64,000 nt of DNA from Diprion similis (GCF_021155765.1 NC_060116.1:13764001-13828000); one strand, 5' to 3'; shown: positions 1 to 13,362, counted from the first letter of the stretch. Translations and numbers: made by a program. Notes: generated from the sequence alone by a model not told the origin.

Positions 1-90
1 GCAGCAATAATCGTACCGTTTCAAGGAACAGATTATGGACGTCAATACCAGCGTAAAGACTCAAGTTGCAATAGAAAATTTCGTACTCAC

Positions 91-3000
91 CCGTATTTCT
101 GTTTCGATCTTGGTCCTTCTCAATTTGCAAAGGTGACTCCAATGGTTCACGTCGATTTGGGGTGGTAGGTTGCTTGGCATAATGTCAAGGTGGTGTAAAC
201 CCTTCAGAAACTCGATACTTTCGGGGGGCAGGACTTCGGGTGAGTCTCCGGTGGTTATACACCTGCCAATTTCTGTGAGGAAGGTGATCGACGTACACGT
301 GCAGGCCTTTCCCGCTCTCGGACGTTTTTTGTAATGTCTTGCCAAGTGTTCGACAATTGGGGGTTTTAAGTCGACGAATTCACCCCGGAACTTATCGTCC
401 ATCGTTTTTTCCCGCTTACATAGTGCCTCGTATCGATTTCTCAGGTCTGCTACTGCCACCTCGAGCGTTGCCAACTCGTCCATTAATTCCTGGCTGTATC
501 TTGTCGCTGGTGTCAGTTCGTTGTCTTTTAGATCCAGTATCTTCTCCATTCGACGTGTCTTCTCGAGGTCTCTCCATTTGGAGCGAAGGAGTCGCAGAGT
601 TTCCTGAAGAATCGCGGATTCCAGTTTTACCTTTTCTACCGAGAAGGCGTCCAGCTTTTCGTTGAACATTTTAATGCTCTCTTCAATGTTGCCTGAGTTC
701 AATCATAATTATTAGACCGTGAGGAATTGCGGCTATAAATTTTAGTCTGATGAATAAATTGCAGGGAATTTACGCGTAGTCTGACGAAACTCCTTTTGAA
801 GTAATTCTCTATACCGATCACGTTCGATCTTGAGTTTCCGAACCTTGTCCTCGTAGTCCATTATCTCTTTGACCTCCTCCTCAGTGTAATGGGCAGGATC
901 CTTCTCGAGTAAACACGAAGGTTTCGGCACGTCCTTCTTGACGTCATCTTCCCACCTGCGGAAAATAATGTGACTCATTGTCACCACGATCGATGCCCCG
1001 TTAGTCTTAGGTGAAAAAACTTACTCACTTGACTTCCAAAAGTCCGTCCATAGTCTCCATAAGTGTCTTTTCACGGAAGTCATCCGCCATTAGTTCCAGC
1101 TGGCGTTTTTCCGCCTGTAAACGCTCCGCCTCCTGGATCTTCTTTTCTTCTGGTGTCATGTACGGTCTGACTGAGATCTCTTCGTCAGTGACAACAATTA
1201 TGGTCTCCGGTTTCTCCGTCTGGTCCCAGACGGGGTTCGGCATAATTTCAGCCTCACGGTTCACTCGGAACATAATTAAAAGTTCGTTGGCGACGTGTCG
1301 CAGTTTTGATATCCTTTGAGCGAGTACAGTCATCACTTGCTCCTTTGTGGACATCATTTCGTCGAATAGTTTATTGAAGTGAATCTGAAAATAGATGGAA
1401 CGAAAATCGCTGATCACTCTTGACCCTGGCGGAAGAATAACTCACTTTCAGCTTGTCAATCTCTTCTCGTATAAAAACGCACTCCATCGCCCCCTGAATG
1501 TAGTTGTACGTCTGTAGCTGATTGAAATGGATGGGATCGCGTGCTACCCATCGATGTGTGGTGGTCCCCGTCATCGCGAGGGCTTCCGTTCTTTTAACGC
1601 GATGCACCTCGTTTTCTGCATCATCATTCGCTTCATTGCTCAGCTCAAACACTGAGGTAGGTTTTTCTCTTTGTGCAGATCCGGAGGGAGGCTCAAGGCT
1701 AGAAGTGTGAGCATTGAATTTCGGTATAATATCAAAAGCGATAAATTTCAATCATACTTAGATATCTCGAGGGATAGTGTCTTCGCATAGTGGGCCCACT
1801 TGTGCTCTTTCTCTTCGTCCCCGTTCTTCAACGGCAGTGGGTAATTGTCGACGCAGGTATCACCAAATATGGCACGAATAGACCGAGCCTGGACCATCAT
1901 AGGCTTCCAGCATGTTTTTAGTACGAAAGAAACCACCCTTTCCTCCTCAAGCATCTGTTTCTCCGCCCATACCTCAAGTTCTTCGCGATCCTTAGCAGCA
2001 TTCTGAATCTTAAGCTCCCTGCCTTTCTTGTCCAGATCGAACTCGAGTACGGGTAACTGCTCCTTAGGATCTGCTTTCTCGTTCACGTCCAGCAGAGCCT
2101 TTACCTAACAAGACACTCTTTGACGACTATTGAAACGGTGCAATAAATATAAGCCAATTAAAGTCGAATACACCGGTTTCTATCCCGTGACCTTTTCACC
2201 CTGGATTTACTCGGTGTACCGTGCGTACGGTGTAATTGAAAGTGAGTAGGATACCTGGGCTTTCAATTTCTCGAAGTCATTCATGATGGCGTTCCTGGCC
2301 GCAATCGACAGTCGTTTTTCCGTACGGTCCTTGATCGCCTCCTGGCATGCGACCCAGCTTTTACCTTCGTCCTCGATATCCTCTGGCACGAATCCCCACG
2401 TCGGCTTGGAGAACATGCGTTGAATCTCCGAGGAATCTAGCTTGACATTTGCCTCGTTGAGCACTCTGGCGTTTGGTTCACGATAACTGAACAAATTCGT
2501 GCATTAAAAATTGTGAATTTGGATTCACGGTATATGTCAACATCGAATCTCACAGACCTACTTTAGTTCGGTAGCCACCAAAGTTCCATTTCGGCCAAGA
2601 GATAGGATCATTGAGCCGCAGGGTGAAGCTAAAGCCATTCTCGTTCCGCCCTCTTGCCGATGATGCGGTGCGAACACTGCGATTACCTTCTCGAGGTTAA
2701 ATCCATCTCTGACGATAACGAGGCCGTCATAACCGGCTGTTACCACGTGATGACGGTCTGTGTAAACCCAGGGATTTCGTAGTTGATGGCCGGAAGGCAA
2801 AGCCTGGACAAGACGAACGCCTCTGAAGTCGTTCTGCCGATGATGAAGGTCAGTTATGAGATTCCGACGATATGATTGTATGCACACAGTCACTGTGTAT
2901 TATATTCCCACCTGGATCTCCAGCCGGTGTAGTTGCCTGGATAGATAAGGAGCCCCGATGACATCACTGGAGTGTCTGGGACCGTAATGTAGTGATTTAA

Positions 3001-5013
3001 ATGCGTCCAGTAGCTCAACAGCGTATTTTTCTTCCGCAAAGAGATTCTCTCCGGGTTTACGAGTGTACACGATGATTATATCACCGACTATCGCAGCGGT
3101 ACTCGTTACCACAAGTACCAGAAGCCTGGCGCCTCCATCCGCGTCTTCGTAGAGCAGAAAATCTACCGCCTACCGAAATAAGATGCACATACATATTTTC
3201 TTCAGTCTATCGAAAAACCATTGACCTGTCGCATCGTACTCGTAATGAGGATTCTATCACCTGTCTTCGCGTCTCCAGATAGCTGTGCACGTACATCTGA
3301 GAGCCCGGTTCTCCTTTGATGAGAAAAAAATCTCCGCTTCTCGAGCTCGCGATTCCCAGCAGTCCGCCACAGTACGAGAACTTGACGTTGTCCAGGGGCT
3401 GTTCATGCAGGTGAAACGACGTGAGCAGGACGGGGTCGGTCACCTTGTACAAGCTGATCAGCAAGCACCTTCCAGCATCGGTGGTCATCGCGATAATCGG
3501 CAAGTCAGGGTGGGACACGACGCATAGAACTGGAAGTCAGTGGAATGACCGTTAAGATTTGGTTGCGATACAATTTTCAGTTCGTCACTGCACCTTGACC
3601 TTCGTCCTTCAGAGACAGTTTCCCTGTGCAAACACCAGTCGCTGGCTCGAAGGCATTCATCTGCCCGAATTTGTCGAAGGACGCGATGATCTGGGTTCCA
3701 GGGTAGGCCCAGGCGATAACCAGGTAGCCGGAACCATGGCTGTACTTCAGATCGAGAATCGGAGCTTTGCTATAATCATCGAGTGGAATTTCCCAAAAGT
3801 CACCGCACTCGCCATAGAATATAACGCTATTCCTTTGCCAGTGTACCGTCGCCTTGGTGGGATGTGAAGGAGCTCTGAGTTCCCATCGCGACTCCCAAAT
3901 CACGTCGTTTTGCCGGTGTTCTGATGATGATCTTCTGTAAAACTATAACTCAGACTTTTAGTTTTAGGTCACATGTGGCAAACCTGTGGAATGTTTGCTT
4001 CTCACCCGTATTCGGGAGTTCACGTCGACCACGAGAATCCCTCCTTGAACTGCTACAGCCATCGGTATTTTCCGACCGGAAACGTGCGCAGATGTCAAGT
4101 CGCTTCGGATGATCATGTTGCGCCTCCTCCCATCGCTCGTCATCAGCCAAACGCTTCCCAACTTGTCGCTTAGCAGCAAATTTCCGTCCAATGTCCAGCT
4201 GATAGAGACAATCCTCTCGTCGACATGTTTGATCTCCGTCGGTAGAAGCGACGCTATTCTTGAACAGACGCTGATCTCGTGAACCAGCAGTCGTCCTGAC
4301 GTTGTGCCAAGTTGGACTATAGTGTAAGGCGCCATCGACGAGCATCTGGAATCAGGTCCAGACATCAGATGCACACCATGAAGAATCCGTAAAGCACATT
4401 GCAACTCACTTGATGAGCTGCGTTGGGTCTGAGACACTCGTGCTCCTCACGGCCATCTTTTCCCCAGTCCTCCATTGCCAGAGGATAATTTCGAACTGCG
4501 GAAATGAGGAGAGAGTGACGAGGTATTCCGTGCCTGCAAATGCACTCGACAGAAAACCGTTGGGAGCGCCATCGCTGCAGGTGGAAACCTTAGCCAGGTT
4601 TGGGTACGTGAAGATCAAAACTCTGGGATTCGGATGTCTCTCTGCTATCGCGAACATTGAGACCACCTGTTGAATAAAAAGATTGATAGCCTTTGTGAAT
4701 TGAGGAAGAAGATCACTCTTGTTTAATGTATACCGGATGTCCTGCCAGACATGAAACCCCGTCACTTCTTCCAGGATTATCAAATTTTTCAACGTAGTTT
4801 TCGCCCGTGTTCAGGTTGAAGAAACTGACGTAAACTCCCCAAGCTGAACCGACTACGTCTTTCCCAATCAACACGAGCTCCTCTATGTCTCCGAACTTGA
4901 TCCATCTGAAAACGAAGAGCATAATCGTGATTGCTTTTGACTTTTGCGAGGTGATACTGAGTCCATTGTACATACCTTGTTTCTGTCTTCATGTACTCCA
5001 TTTTTGATCTCAT
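91..5013 (-). CDS. CFAP43: CFAP43-like cilia- and flagella-associated protein (C-terminus beyond left edge)
   Basis: Fourteen exons in 5'->3' order on the minus strand: 5013-4976, 4905-4734, 4666-4410, 4345-3984, 3920-3594, 3529-3261, 3169-2912, 2833-2562, 2486-2255, 2104-1758, 1698-1446, 1384-1029, 955-774, 692-91. About 1309 codons are visible and the last donor at 90 shows that more exons lie outside the window. The N-terminal half is WD-repeat-like, with motifs such as SFPQFEIILWQWRTGEK. The C-terminal half is highly charged coiled coil and ends in the family signature around MDDKFRGEFVDLKP and HYKKRPR. In other animals CFAP43 sits at the base of motile axonemal structures and is needed for sperm flagella; in an insect it would be expected in testis and ciliated sensory neurons (family knowledge). 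CFAP44 is the close alternative, but the N-terminus fits CFAP43 better. The junction between 3984 and 3920 is the least certain: the stronger donor at 4005 would break the frame. Confidence 0.85.
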
Positions 5014-5202
5014 ACCATGTCTTGGTCACAAACGTTTGGTCGTTCATTCAGACCGGCGCTGACTTTGGTCTGCTCTAAATAGGTTTTGCACTGGTTGCAT
5101 TTTGCACTGATGGTAAAATAGTAAGAATTCTTATTTGGAATGTAACACCAGAGTTTGGATGCGCTTTGTTGAGTTTAGGCGTCGTTGGTATCAGCGTCGC
5201 TC

Positions 5203-5215
5203 GTTGCTTAGCAAC
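5203..5215. promoter_or_regulatory. RFX-type X-box upstream of CFAP43
   Basis: The 13-mer GTTGCTTAGCAAC is a perfect inverted repeat (6+1+6) matching the X-box bound by RFX factors (Drosophila Rfx, worm DAF-19). It lies 190 bp upstream of the CFAP43 start codon. X-boxes at this distance are a known hallmark of ciliary gene promoters, so site and gene identity support each other. Binding itself is inferred. Confidence 0.7.
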
Positions 5216-6059
5216 GCAACCCTCACATACTAATACGAGACTAAACAGCGTGGTGGTCTATAACATTATTTCCGTTTGTCTGGAAAAAGTGAATCTATTA
5301 AACTCGACCTTCATCAGAAATTGGATCTAGCAAATTTAGACGTAGTGGTTGTCGGTCAAACTATAGTACCTATAATAACTAAAAAAAGGCGTGGGTTCCA
5401 GGCTTAATTGGAGTTTGCCTTTCTTCATCACAGTCGTTCAAATCACAACCAATTGTAATAATGAGAGTATTTATGACGTAAATCCGGCTCCATCTTTGCA
5501 CATATCTGGTTCGTAGTGATTTCCGGTTTGAGTCACTGCTGTGTAAATTGCAGAAAGCGACAAGAGAGGATGACAGATTAGAATACCTCAAATGCAGCTG
5601 CACGTATTCTCGTTTTTGCAAGTCAGGAAAACCCTTTTGTCATAAGCCATATGAAGGTCGGATGAGCTTCATCGGAGACAGATAACGGCCGGATATCGAA
5701 TGAAGTGAAAACAATTCGATGTCTCTCAATCGGGTCGTTGTGAGTCGATGGTTAATTAATGGGGACGTGATTGGCAGTGGTAAGTCGGCCAGTGGGCCTG
5801 CCAAACGGGGACTTAAGCTTCAGGATGGACAAAATAGCAGGCGGGGGGGTAGGGGTCCGTTACAAACAGCGTCGCCCCTACATAATAATTGCAGTTCCTC
5901 ACCTACGGCGTGATTCACGGCTTACGATTATCCCGTTGAAAATACCAGCGTTGCAGCCGATTCCGCATTCTTTCAAAGAAAATATTTTTTTTTTGCATCT
6001 TTTTTTACAGGAAAAGAGAACTGCACCGATAATTAATTAAAGAGATCTTTTTTCTAATC

Positions 6060-6760
6060 AAATATTTTCAATTTCGGTAGCCTGACCCTCTGGGATCACT
6101 GTCGTCTGAATGGAATTTACCGTGTAAAAATATACGATGCGTTGCGTTTCTTGGAGGAGGATTTTTTAATTGTGCTATTGGAACAAAAAACCGAGGGACA
6201 AGTTTCTCGACATTGCCGTGGTAAATTGTTCTCACCCAGTTCCTGAAAGAAGCGAATGTTAAGCAAGTGCTGAAGTGCATTGCAGAGGTAAATTAGCGAA
6301 TTGCAGAAATCTCCAACAGTTGGCTGTGCAAGTGTATAATAGAATGCGGGGAAAGGAGAGAGAAAGATTGAGTGGAATTCAAAATGACTTGTTTTCAGAG
6401 ACTTCGCTATACTCGTCGGTGATTTCTTGGGCCACGAGGTAGGTATTGTCGTTTGTGCATGCAAGAATGGTGGTGGAACAGTAACCCAGTAAACCCATAG
6501 TTTACGAACGCGACGCCCCTCCAAAGTCTGCCACATATATAGACGATCTTACCGGAACATTTTTTATTTCTTCAACGTTTATCGAGTGTAGTGACGATGA
6601 TTCGACTTCTGTAACTTTCCAGTGATCGAACCAGAAATCATCCGTCGATGGGTCTGTGCTCTGTGATAGAATAGTAATTGTGCATTTCACGGTTTACCTG
6701 CAGTGTGCATTTATATGTCAGTGCTCCGAGTTTGAAGTAAAAAACATTTGTGTTTCTCTG
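6060..6760. other. Unassigned coding-like stretches, strand unresolved
   Basis: The minus strand is open for 139 codons at 6117-6536 and for about 57 codons in another frame at 6068-6280. The plus strand is open at about 6070-6237, and a 48-nt block (6239-6286) is flanked by a good acceptor and by the donor GTAAAT. Good donors also occur on the minus strand near 6551 and 6708. No chain of exons stays open across more than two junctions on either strand, and no product is recognisable. This may be a small fast-evolving gene or chance openness. Confidence 0.2.
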
Positions 6761-7213
6761 CTGTAAGTTTTTTTATGCGAGTACAAACCATCGGTAAGTT
6801 TTTTTTACCTCCAAGCAACGATCTCGTGGTGATTTTTCAACATCTATAAGATTCTGTGAAGCTTAGAATTATATAACGTGAGACGAGTATAGAAATGAAA
6901 TTCTATTCTCATTGTCAATCTGACCTTTGAATTTATTACATCTTTCTTGGTAAAATAAACTTATGCAAAGTGTATAATAATGAGCTGCTGCGATATTTTC
7001 ATGGAAGTGATAAAATATACATGAATTTTAAACACTCGTAGAAATGTCAATCGCATTTTTTATTCAAGTAACATTCTGGTTGCTCTCAAGGGATGTAGCC
7101 TGTATCACTGCACCATTTGCATATCATATAATAACGTACCTACGGTGGGAAGAATTCGTAAAAATACGACTCTTGAATTTAAACATGGAAAATTGAATGT
7201 TATGAGACCATAC

Positions 7214-7245
<32 letters not shown>

Positions 7246-7722
7246 CTAAATGTATAGCGATACTCGTAATATGTTTTACTAACATACTTTAATGTACCTG
7301 ACAATGATTATGCCTGATAAGGGTAGCGACCGCTATACACTTTGTATGCAGAGAAAGGATTGTCGCGAGTGGCTTTGGTATTCAGAGGAAGGAGTGAGGC
7401 CATCTCGTAACGAATTCTGAGCACGCTTTATCCCCCCGCTTAGCTCCACGTACTCCGGGCCTATTGTTTCTCCCGTGACGTTAAAAGAATTCACCGATTT
7501 TCACACCGCAATTGAAATTCATGTATCAATTACCGAATATGAGAGAAAACCAATGAACTGCAACCAACCGCTCAGGGTCTGAATTAGTTTGTCGTGAATG
7601 AATAAAACTAATCTCGAAAAGTTGATCTCTATCCTATTGCTGAAAGTACATAGTACGAACATTGAAATTTAATCTCGTTTGCAATTTTTCAGCTGACCTA
7701 AGGAATTCCGGATCGATTGAAA

Positions 7723-9395
7723 ATGTCGAAAAAACAACAAGAATTACGAGTGGCAATTCTGGCCGTGACGTTCTTAGCGACTATCGTAAATGCGATGGCG
7801 TCTTCAGAAGCGTCCAATTCCAGTCTGCCAACGAATCACAAACCAAGTCCTTTCGTCGTCCAAAAAAGCTTCAAGCCAAGCGTGAACAACACATTGCTGA
7901 AAATGGAGGCAAGAATAAACGTCGAGGACGGTCTAGACCTGACGCAATTCGAGGCAAAAGAGAGCTTGCGGAAGCCGTTGACGGTCTCCTTGCCGCTGAA
8001 AACCGACGTGTCGTATGTAACGGCGGTCTCAGAGCCACGAATATCGTCTCTCACGGAGCCCCAGCGAGAGGGCGAAGTATTCGAGGATTCGAAATACTCG
8101 AACCCAGTTGCCCCGGCGGTCCCAGAGGACAGGGGACTCCGCGTGGCGAACATTGCCGGCAAGGACAGCTATCTTGACGCCCTCGTACATTCCCGGATCA
8201 GCAAGGACGACAAGGAGGGTGTCGTGCCGATGAGCGTCAGAGTCAACGGGCCGAAAATCTTCCGCAGAGACTACAGCGAAGGTCCCGTTTACCGCCCTGA
8301 ATCCGAGCGCTACGGCGCCCCCGTAAAGAATCAGGGCCCCGTTTATGGGCCCCCAGATTTCGAAGGTCCCACCGCACCCGCTCCGACCCAGCCGACGTTC
8401 TTCCCGACCCCCAGCAACTCTTTTTCGCTACCAGAACACTCCTTCGACATTTTCGACCCCTCCACTGGATACGGAAGCCCTTCACCCACCCACGGAAAAC
8501 CACAGACGTCATATGGGGCCCCACAACCATCCTACGGGGCCTCGCAAGGACCGCAGAACAGTTATGGGGGCCCTCAAACTTCCTACGGGGCACCGCAAAC
8601 TCCGCAGAACAGTTATGGGCCCCCTTCGGTCAGCTACGGCCCACCACCACCACAGAACGTCTATGGTCCACCAAGCAGTAGTTATCTACCGGCTCAGGGT
8701 CCTCAGCAAGGTGAGGCCAGAGGTACATGATCCGAGCTGTTATGGTTGGGACGTTGCTTTGGTATTTCGTGACAGTAATGGCCGGGTCTTGTTGGTTTCA
8801 GGCTATGGCCCGCCGGCCCCGACTTATGGGGCACCATATGCTTTGCCGGGAATGCCGAGTCTGCCCTCGATTCCAATGATCGACTTCACCTGGCCCTTTG
8901 CACTGAAGCTGAACGCTTTCACTTTGGCGAAGGTGATATTGAAGCTCGTGATATTCAAGCTCATTGTTAAGTTCATTGCCATCATTTGCCTTCTGCTGTT
9001 TATACCGAAGCTGGAAACCGACAAGAAGGACGATAAGCAGGAGGACGACTATGAGGGTCGTGGTATGTCGTCTCGTATCCTTGCATTCAGTTTGACGTTC
9101 TTCACTAAACGTATCGTCACTTGTACTAAAGATGATTCAACTCTTCCTCCCTTTAGCTAACGGGGATATGGATCGTCTCAATTTCCTCACGGCTATGGTT
9201 TTGGGCTCCATCGAGAAGCAGTACGAAAAAAATGAGAAAATCGATTGCACCTCGTTCACATGTCGATTCAGGAGAGCCCTTACTTACGGCGAATCTTGGG
9301 CCGATTATCTCCGGCTCTTTAATAGCTACGCAGTCGAGGAGGTGCAGAAGGTCGAAGAAAATGAACGGGCTCAGCACGAAACGAAGAAGTCGTGA
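7723..9395 (+). CDS. Secreted/membrane YGPP- and YGAPQ-repeat protein
   Basis: Three exons: 7723-8710, 8802-9062, 9157-9395; both introns are phase 1 and the sum is 495 aa. The start is ATG 7723; an AG at 7691-7692 suggests a spliced 5' UTR. Residues 1-24 form a signal peptide (hydrophobic LRVAILAVTFLATIVNA). Residues about 170-380 are low complexity, rich in Gly, Pro, Tyr, Gln and Ser, with many GPVYGPP, SYGAPQ and NSYGPP units. A very hydrophobic segment follows at about 395-425 (AKVILKLVIFKLIVKFIAII), then an acidic-lysine stretch and a C-terminal module of about 70 residues with two cysteines. Tyr/Pro/Gly repeats recall cuticular, silk-like or adhesive matrix proteins, but I do not recognise the family. 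The hydrophobic segment could anchor it in a membrane or drive assembly. Confidence 0.85.
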
Positions 9396-9510
9396 CGGAG
9401 TGGATAGTTCGCGAAATTGGCACGAAAAAGGCCGTACAATTAACGCCATGACTGTAGAATAGTAACTTATTTATTTATTTATTTATTCGTATTGTTTCAA
9501 ATACTTTAGG

Positions 9511-9516
9511 AATAAA
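9511..9516 (+). terminator. Polyadenylation signal AATAAA of the YGPP gene
   Basis: A canonical AATAAA lies 116 bp after the stop codon at 9395, downstream of a short ATTT repeat. It is the first such hexamer on the sense strand after the gene. Confidence 0.6.
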
Positions 9517-12500
9517 GTTACTTGGGTGAAAAAAATCATCCTCGAGTGATTCAACGGTCCTCAAACTGACCTGCATTTTGTCATTACCACCTACACGCAT
9601 TCCAGCCTTAATCGAATTACCGAAATTGCGGTTACTGCTCCGCTTCACCACAAACGACTATCCCAAATTGTCTAATTTAATAAAACTTCCGATTTCAATT
9701 GGGTTAACATCTCTAATTTACTACTTGACCTTCGACTGAACAAACCTATAACCGTTTTCATCTTAATTTTATTCATCCTCTTTGACTGCAAGGAGGTTCG
9801 TCTAAATTTTATTATATCACAATCAATCCGTATTATCAGTACAATTTTTACGCAAAAGATTTCTGACTTGATGAACAGATACAATTGAGTTGAAAAAGTC
9901 GAAATTATTCATTCGTTACCTGGCGATTTCAGCTGTCGTTCCGACTCGTCAATCTTTGGAATCTTGATTGAAAGATGGATCATCACCGTGGTCATCGATT
10001 TACGAAGGGCTCGAATTCACGTCGTCAAATAAGCTTCAGCGTTTTTCTTCCAATAAGTGTTTACTGCCAGTTTGGGCTTGAACTTTGGGTTGTATCCACC
10101 GACTGTCAACATTCACTGGTGAACTTTGAGCGCAGGATGCAAATGTGAATATTGCATAGCCCTCAGAGATCTGGGGTCTACCCAGTGTGAACCAGTCAAG
10201 CAACCGGTAAACATTTCCCATTTGCGTGTTATTGTCGAGTGTATCCGGTCTGAGCTTGATTTCACATGATTGTCCTAAGATTGATTAGCTCGTGTTTTTT
10301 TTCCGCCTCACTTTCATCACAAAGTTTCCTTTACATCTTCATTTGCGATTTTATGATACGCCAGTAGAATTTGGGTTCACTGTTCGTGTCGTCACGCAAT
10401 CATTGCGAATCCTTTATTTTTGGAACTGACAGTGAATGACACTTGAACATGAGGCTTGTAGCACAGAATAATTTACAGGCTTCGCAATGCTGTTTAGAAT
10501 AGTCAGAGTTCGACACTTGAACATGTTCCGCAGCTCAGCAAATGTAACGACAGATCTTATCCTCCGTTCGCTTCTCAGAATTGAATACCGTGGTTGTCAC
10601 TAATGAGACTAAAAATAAAAAGTAACTATAGGAATTTGGAACGTGAGTTGGCTTGATTATTTCGACCTCAACGTGCGCACGGTACACTTATCCGTTATGG
10701 CCCCTTGAAATCTACGATCTCTTTGCTTCGAGAAGATTATTTGTCATCCCCGTGTATGACTGCGGTAATTTGAATAAGTCGGCTGGTTATCGGGATCAGA
10801 AAACATTCGTCATTGCGGTAAGAAAGGATATGAAAAATTCGAATAACCTTGACTATCCACGCAAGTTGTCAACAACGTATCCATCGGAAAAGACCACCTA
10901 TCCAATTAACTGCGTAATGCACAATTGCTGCATAAAGTCCGCTGTACGACTGCCAATTAATTTTCTTAAAGCATAATTGCAGGAGCAGATGACCGCAAAG
11001 ACACACTTTCAGCATTTTATTGTCTGACGTTACAATTGAAAGGGTCTAAGATAAGTGACTTCTAGTACTTTTAGTCATGGATCTTTTCCCATCGTAATTT
11101 AAATAGGAGATCATCATCAGAGATGACGAAAAAATTATGAAATTACGAAACCGGAAATCGAAGTTGCAGCAAGAAGATGAAGATGTTTGGAAAACTATTC
11201 GGATCAAGATTGTCAAAGCTGAGCTGATCGCCGACGTCGCGATACGCTTAGTTCCGTACGTGTATAAAATAGATGCAAAAGTGAGATATACGGATTGCCA
11301 AGTATCTGCGCATCGCTTTCGTATTCATACTTCAAAATCTCCAAGATCCGTGTGACCTTAAGTGTCGAGATTCGATTATCGCGGAATAGAGTTTCAGAGT
11401 CCGGAGCATTTCCGTTTGGTTTGTATTGGATGCCAGCTGTTGTGATCATAATTTCCGATATCCGAGCCCAGCTTCGCGAGTTGACTTACGACCAGTTGAG
11501 AAGTTTATGAACCATGCAGTATCGCTGATTTCGATCAATTGTACTCGATACCGAATGCAGAATAGGTAATGCGTTTCAAATGAGGCGATTATTTATGCGC
11601 ATAGATTTTACACATGTGCCAATTTGTCACGCTTGATCGCCATGCACCTCAAACAGATTTATTTCTCTTATTTTTTTATTACAATTTCCCTCGAGGGTAG
11701 ATAGCTCACTGCATTGTCACGATGAATTCCGAAGCCCAACTCGACCCGTGCAATGCCTCCGACATAATCTGTAACAGATCTCGCGGTGAACAAATAAACA
11801 AAGCGATTTGTTTGAAATGGAAACGAGCAATCGAGGTCGCCTTATTCATGCCGCAGTTCTGCCATGCTCACTATGCGAATGCGAATGCTCGTTTCACACA
11901 CTCGCAAAATGTATAAGATCTGAATTCCCCCTTAATATTTATCATCATACTACTAAATACTCGATTTTCTTTATAATTATTACAAGAGACTCGAGTGTGA
12001 TACTTGATTTACGCGCGAAACCTTTTCACACCTAATTTCCGCTCACCTTTATCTATCGTTAAAATCGATGATGTGAAAAGGTCGAACGCGTCGCGGCGTT
12101 TCATTTATCACCATACACACACGAATGTCTCTGGGTGTGAAGCGTTGCGACTGCAGAGATTTGTTCTGCTGGTATGATCAATGGACCGGAAGTACGTACG
12201 CCGACCGTTTCCGTTAGCAAATTCGGGTCACCTGCACACGCAAGACTGGGTGTCTACCTATACTGACTTCCCAGGTACAGCTGCGATTGTTTGTCTGTTT
12301 GTTTCGAATCACGTTCCGTTGCGGTTTGATATTATGTATACCATTACTCACACCTGTATACTATAACAACATGGGTATATAAATATCCGGAAATTGATGC
12401 TTGCTAATGTTTTACCGCGAACAATAAATCACGTCGTGACGATCTATTTACCGCGTAATTATTGAAGCTCGTGACGCGTTGTAAACCACAGTTTTACGTT

Positions 12501-13360
12501 ACTGAAAAGCCCAAGTGTAATAATAAAATAATAAGTTAGATAACCATGATCCGATGATGCTGTAATCGTTGACGCGTGCGCCATATTTCATGATCATTTT
12601 TCTGGACGGTAAACTAAAGTTTTTTACCAGAATTTTGGTACTTTTCGATGCAGAGCACCGTAGCTCGAATCCTCGTTTGATGATCATGATTCTTAGATAC
12701 AGCTGTTATGATTTGTCTTTATAAATTTGTAATTTTTTGTCAGAGGTTCCTTGAACCAGCTCTTTTTTTTTTATCTCTTCTTAATTGTTGAAAAGAAAAG
12801 TCTGTTTCTGTGAAAAAGCAGAATATAGAGTAAAGAAATGGAAGAGATGATGCAAATAATAGCTCCAGATGCCTGTGACGAAGTCCAAGCGGCAACGAAA
12901 CGTTTGGCACAATGGGGCCTTAAATGCTGAAGGGTCCAAGTAGCCTCAAGTAGAGATTGAATGGAGAGCCGAGGGAAAAAAAGAAAAAGAGAAAGAAAAA
13001 AAAATTCGGCGATGGGTAGGATAATTTGTTGGCAACTGGGGCGTCGGACCGACTAGTAGATTTCCATCGCGTGATCTGTATTAATCTTACATAGAGATAG
13101 AGAAGAGCCACTTATGTCTTTCAATGGGGATAACTGATAAATGAACAAATTGGCTCTGACGAAAGCGACCGCACGTCCGAATAAACGATCATGGACATCG
13201 TGGCTACGTGGCTACGTGCCCCTGAGTAAGCAGTATTTTGCGGATCATTCTCGCCCATCAGCATCCGTACGGTCCTCCCGAGGCGCCTACGCTCGCAACA
13301 CACCGGTTACGGGGACGTAATCCTTTGGCAAACAGGTGGGGATGAGCACCGATCCGGTCG
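9517..13360. other. Intergenic, no gene recognised
   Basis: Only short unsupported open frames occur here, the longest about 107 codons at 10653-10976, with no family resemblance or splice context. A 14-bp direct repeat (GACACTTGAACATG) occurs twice about 75 bp apart near 10440 and 10514. The rest is AT-rich and unremarkable. Confidence 0.5.
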
Positions 13361-13362
13361 CT

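Larger units (their letters stand above)
5014..7690. other. Intergenic interval between CFAP43 and the YGPP gene
   Basis: The first few hundred bases are the CFAP43 promoter side and contain the X-box. The rest has no gene I can assign. At 6060-6760 several open stretches compete on both strands (see findings). A TA-dinucleotide run lies at about 7213-7244. The 3' end holds a probable 5'-UTR acceptor of the next gene (AG at 7691-7692). Confidence 0.5.

Noticed and set aside
8243-8593. 116-codon minus-strand open frame opposite the YGPP gene.
   Set aside because: It mirrors the repetitive Gly/Pro/Tyr coding sequence and has no independent support.
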